From: Fredinandcohnia onubensis
Lineage (GTDB): Bacteria; Bacillota; Bacilli; Bacillales; Bacillaceae_L
Direction of reading: 5' to 3'
Assembly (NCBI RefSeq): GCF_002734215.1
Contig: NZ_NSEB01000012.1
Location: 372,001 to 436,000, forward strand
Length of the DNA: 64,000 nt
Shown here: one piece after another, positions 61,709 through 64,000 of the stretch
How the letters are laid out: every line of letters starts with the position of its first letter
Numbering within the stretch: the first letter of the stretch is position 1
Notes under the pieces: generated by a model
The model's input: only the letters and a program-made list of their open reading frames with translations
What the model was told of the DNA's origin: nothing
The model's database searches: none
Translations under genes and position numbers: made by a program

Positions 61709-63013
61709 TCAGAACATTTTATCCGGAATAAACAGAGCAAGATTAGGGAACAAATAAAGAACTAAAATCATAAATAAAATAGGAAGTAAGAAAACTAAAG
61801 CACCTTTATAAATGGTACCTATCTTCAACTCAGGAACAACACCATTTAGAATTAGAATATTCATACCGTATGGTGGTGAAATGAGTGCTGCCTCAACAAG
61901 TAGAACAATAATGATACCAAACCAGATTAGATCATGTCCCATACTTAGCATAATAGGCATGATAAAAGGAATGGTGATGACGATAGCCGCAATTGAATCC
62001 ATTACTGCTCCAAGAAATAGATATAACAAGACAATAAACAAGAATGTTAGATAATGTGGAACATCCCAACTAGTAATTGTAGTAGAAACTAAGATTGGCA
62101 CTTTCGATATTGTTAATAAGTAATTAAATACGAAAGCACACAATACCGTGGCATAGATAAAACCGGCAGTTCTAGTCGTTCTAACAACTGTTTCTAGAAA
62201 ATTCGTCCATGTCAACTTTTTCTTAATCATTGCGATAATGATTGCACTAAAAGCCCCTATACCTGCTGCTTCGGTTGGCCCAAACCAACCAAGAAACATC
62301 CCGCCGATTACGATTGCAAAAATAATAAAGACCATAATGGTACTTTTTAATGAAATAAAGCGTTCCTTCCACGTACTTTTTTCTTCTATTGTAGGTGCCA
62401 TTTCTGGTTTTACAACAGCAATAAGGTAAATCGTGACGATAAAGCATGTAGCCAACATAATCCCAGGTATAATACCCGCTAAAAGCAATTTACCAATTGA
62501 TTGTTCGGTTAACATTCCATATATAATTAATACTGTACTTGGAGGTATTAGAATCCCCAAACTACCTCCCGCAACGATTGACCCTCCTGTTAAACTCTTA
62601 GAATATCCATACCTCAACATTTCTTTCGAAGCCATAACACCAATAGTACCAGTGTTTGCAAGACTTGAGCCTGATGCTGCTGCGAATAGAGTGGATGCCC
62701 CGATCGTTGCCATTCCGAGACCACCTTTTAATCTTCCAAACCACGTACGGAATGATGCATATAACTCGCTGCTAATACCTGTTACACTAAGCATTTCTCC
62801 CATTAATATAAATAGTGGAATGGTACTTAATGTGTAGTTAAAACTGTGGTCAAAGATAATGGATTCGACTGCTGTAAAGAGTACGGTCTCATTTCCTAAA
62901 TATAAGATTCCAATGACTGCAGGTACAGCCATAGAAATCGCAATTGGAATCCGTAACATCATCAAAACTAACATGATTACTATAGCGATAAAACCAACTG
63001 TTTCAGCAGACAT
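61709..63013 (-). CDS. dctM: TRAP transporter large permease (DctM), second system
   Basis: A 434-residue permease with the family wording STIPLFILMGEMLSVTG, FAAASGSSLANTGTIGVMA, GGSLGILIPPSTVLIIYG and AALISPPYGMNILILNGV, and about 12 transmembrane segments. The ATG overlaps the dctQ stop by one base (TAATG), with GAGGTAAG before it. It is 52 bases before the acyl-CoA dehydrogenase gene, so transport and catabolism are in one operon. It differs clearly from the dctM at 39730 (the conserved motifs differ in many positions), so this is a second system and not a recent copy. Confidence 0.94.
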   Translation of the reverse strand: MSAETVGFIAIVIMLVLMMLRIPIAISMAVPAVIGILYLGNETVLFTAVESIIFDHSFNYTLSTIPLFILMGEMLSVTGISSELYASFRTWFGRLKGGLGMATIGASTLFAAASGSSLANTGTIGVMASKEMLRYGYSKSLTGGSIVAGGSLGILIPPSTVLIIYGMLTEQSIGKLLLAGIIPGIMLATCFIVTIYLIAVVKPEMAPTIEEKSTWKERFISLKSTIMVFIIFAIVIGGMFLGWFGPTEAAGIGAFSAIIIAMIKKKLTWTNFLETVVRTTRTAGFIYATVLCAFVFNYLLTISKVPILVSTTITSWDVPHYLTFLFIVLLYLFLGAVMDSIAAIVITIPFIMPIMLSMGHDLIWFGIIIVLLVEAALISPPYGMNILILNGVVPELKIGTIYKGALVFLLPILFMILVLYLFPNLALFIPDKMF

Positions 63014-63528
63014 TAACCACTTACCTCCTTCTCAAGCTGGCTGACTTGCTTCACTAATCCTAGAAATGACTTGATAATTCTATTAACAGCTTCCATCCCC
63101 CACAGAAAAAAGCCTAAACAAGTGATAAATTTTAAAAAGTAATGGGGAAACTCTAAAAGGAGTGTCTTCTCATGAAATTCTGTCAAGTTATGATATCCAG
63201 CTTTGAAAAAAATATAGGCAACAAGAAAACAAAATAAAGCCGTTACAGTATAACCAATTCGATCAATAATGACTTGAACTTTAGTTGGAAAATTGTCTAC
63301 AATAATACCTATCGTTATATGTCTATCCTCTGATTGGGCAAATGCAAGTGAAAACATAATAAGGAAGACTTGGAATATCGCGACAATTTCGTCATTACCT
63401 ATAATTGGTACACCAAACATACGAAAAACGACTCCAACAAAAGTTGCAAGAACCATAAACAATAGACAAATCATCGAAATCCACTTAATAATACTTGTTG
63501 AACGGTCTATTACTTTTGTAATAATCAT
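63013..63528 (-). CDS. dctQ: TRAP transporter small permease (DctQ), second system
   Basis: A 171-residue protein with four hydrophobic helices (WISMICLLFMVLATFVGVVFRM, AIFQVFLIMFSLAFAQ, GYTVTALFCFLVAYIFF and FLKFITCLGFFLWGM in key parts) and the DctQ feature DEIVAIFQVFLI and SEDRHITIGI. GGGAGG lies just before ATG 63528, so the ATG at 63540 is not used. It couples the binding protein to DctM. The last residues are a charged coiled coil (VSQLEKEVSG). Confidence 0.92.
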   Translation of the reverse strand: MIITKVIDRSTSIIKWISMICLLFMVLATFVGVVFRMFGVPIIGNDEIVAIFQVFLIMFSLAFAQSEDRHITIGIIVDNFPTKVQVIIDRIGYTVTALFCFLVAYIFFKAGYHNLTEFHEKTLLLEFPHYFLKFITCLGFFLWGMEAVNRIIKSFLGLVKQVSQLEKEVSG

Positions 63529-63676
63529 ATTTCCTCCCATTATCGAATGACTTCAACTATATGTTCCAGTGCGAATAAAATAGGAGGGGCAATAGACACT
63601 AATTAAATAATCAAGCTATTTCTCAGTTCTACTACCCTTTCCTATAAATCTCACTTTAACTTAGAAATCAATCTCC
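63529..63676. other. dctP-dctQ intergenic region, second system
   Basis: 148 bases with no clear hairpin, unlike the 41561-41611 stem of the first system. I see no promoter in it. Confidence 0.4.
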
Positions 63677-64000
63677 TTATTTAAAATAAAACGGTACCGG
63701 GAAGCCTGATTCTTTTACCGTTTGCTCATACTTACTCATCATCTCTTCTCCGTTATATCCTTTTTCCTTCGCATCATTCAACCATTGATCCCAAGCAGAT
63801 CTGGACAATGCTTGAAGTCTTTCTAATTCTGCATCATCAAACTGAATCACTTCTCCATCTTTTTTGAGCGTTTCTTTAAGCTCATCGACAGCGGCCTTTG
63901 AATCTTCTGTTAAATATTTATTAAATAATCCTTCTAATTCTGGAATTAAATCTTCTTGAAAAATGGTTTTAATATCATCTGGGAGTTTATCGTAAGAGGC
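63677..64000 (-). CDS. dctP: TRAP substrate-binding protein (DctP), C-terminal part, 5' end off window
   Basis: An open frame of 108 codons enters from the right edge and ends at a TAA at 63679-63677. The sequence (ASYDKLPDDIKTIFQEDLIPELEGLF near the edge, ending GYNGEEMMSKYEQTVKESGF) is the helical C-terminal arm of a TRAP binding protein. GYNGEEMMSKYEQ resembles the end of DctP proteins for aromatic or alicyclic acids, but specificity lies in the missing part. It is the first gene of the dctPQM-catabolic operon in this window. Confidence 0.85.
   Translation of the reverse strand, partial: ASYDKLPDDIKTIFQEDLIPELEGLFNKYLTEDSKAAVDELKETLKKDGEVIQFDDAELERLQALSRSAWDQWLNDAKEKGYNGEEMMSKYEQTVKESGFPVPFYFK

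Noticed and set aside
1-64000. CRISPR arrays, rRNA and tRNA genes
   Set aside because: No regularly spaced direct repeats beyond the two-copy arm sites and no rRNA or tRNA sequence could be recognised on either strand.

Overview
The window is low-GC DNA with strong AGGAGG-type ribosome binding sites, GTG and TTG starts, sigma-A-like promoters and a possible CcpA (cre) site. Together with DnaD, DUF1836, DUF771 and DUF1385 family proteins this points to a Bacillaceae chromosome. I cannot name the species. I saw no rRNA, tRNA or CRISPR array.

Layout. (1) 1-1640: left flank, with a gene running off the edge and a small hypothetical gene. (2) 1642-18594: an integrative element of about 17 kb. It is bounded by a 21-bp direct repeat (attL/attR), has paired 11-bp-spaced TGCGTAAAA repeats just inside each end, and a tyrosine integrase next to attR. 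Its backbone is Rep, an Xis-like HTH protein, a DUF771 protein and the integrase. Its cargo is a four-gene type I restriction-modification set (half-S, M, S, R), a YgjP-type metallopeptidase, a Ser/Thr kinase next to a protein with a small-residue-rich segment, and a DUF1385 membrane protein. (3) 18760-26238: directly beyond attR, a four-gene operon (PD-(D/E)xK-like protein, DUF6361, two-HKD phospholipase-D protein, large SNF2-like helicase) that looks like an anti-phage system and is the best candidate here for something poorly described. (4) 26500-34050: small hypothetical genes, a GIY-YIG protein, a DEAD-box RNA helicase, a DUF1836 regulator, a HicB-like orphan, dispersed palindromic repeats and gene remnants. 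(5) 34569-37544: a phage-like replication module (DnaD-like and DnaB-like) laced with GGGACA/TGTCCC repeats, one lying in frame inside the dnaD-like gene. (6) 37989-45001: a TRAP transporter cluster with CoA-transferase, GntR regulator, an atypical HMG-CoA-lyase-like enzyme and a divergent CitE-like lyase, with shared operators. (7) 47019-54865: a gentisate-pathway operon with a divergent LysR regulator. Its fumarylpyruvate hydrolase gene carries one in-frame stop. (8) 54945-64000: a second TRAP transporter with acyl-CoA synthetase, acyl-CoA dehydrogenase, SDR, two MaoC proteins, a DUF35 protein and a thiolase-like protein lacking the nucleophilic cysteine. This part list resembles the aldolytic side-chain module of actinobacterial steroid degradation (ChsH1/ChsH2/Ltp2).

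The left half is thus an accessory defence region and the right half a catabolic region for imported organic and aromatic acids. Family assignments come from reading motifs and from memory of the families; no database search was run.
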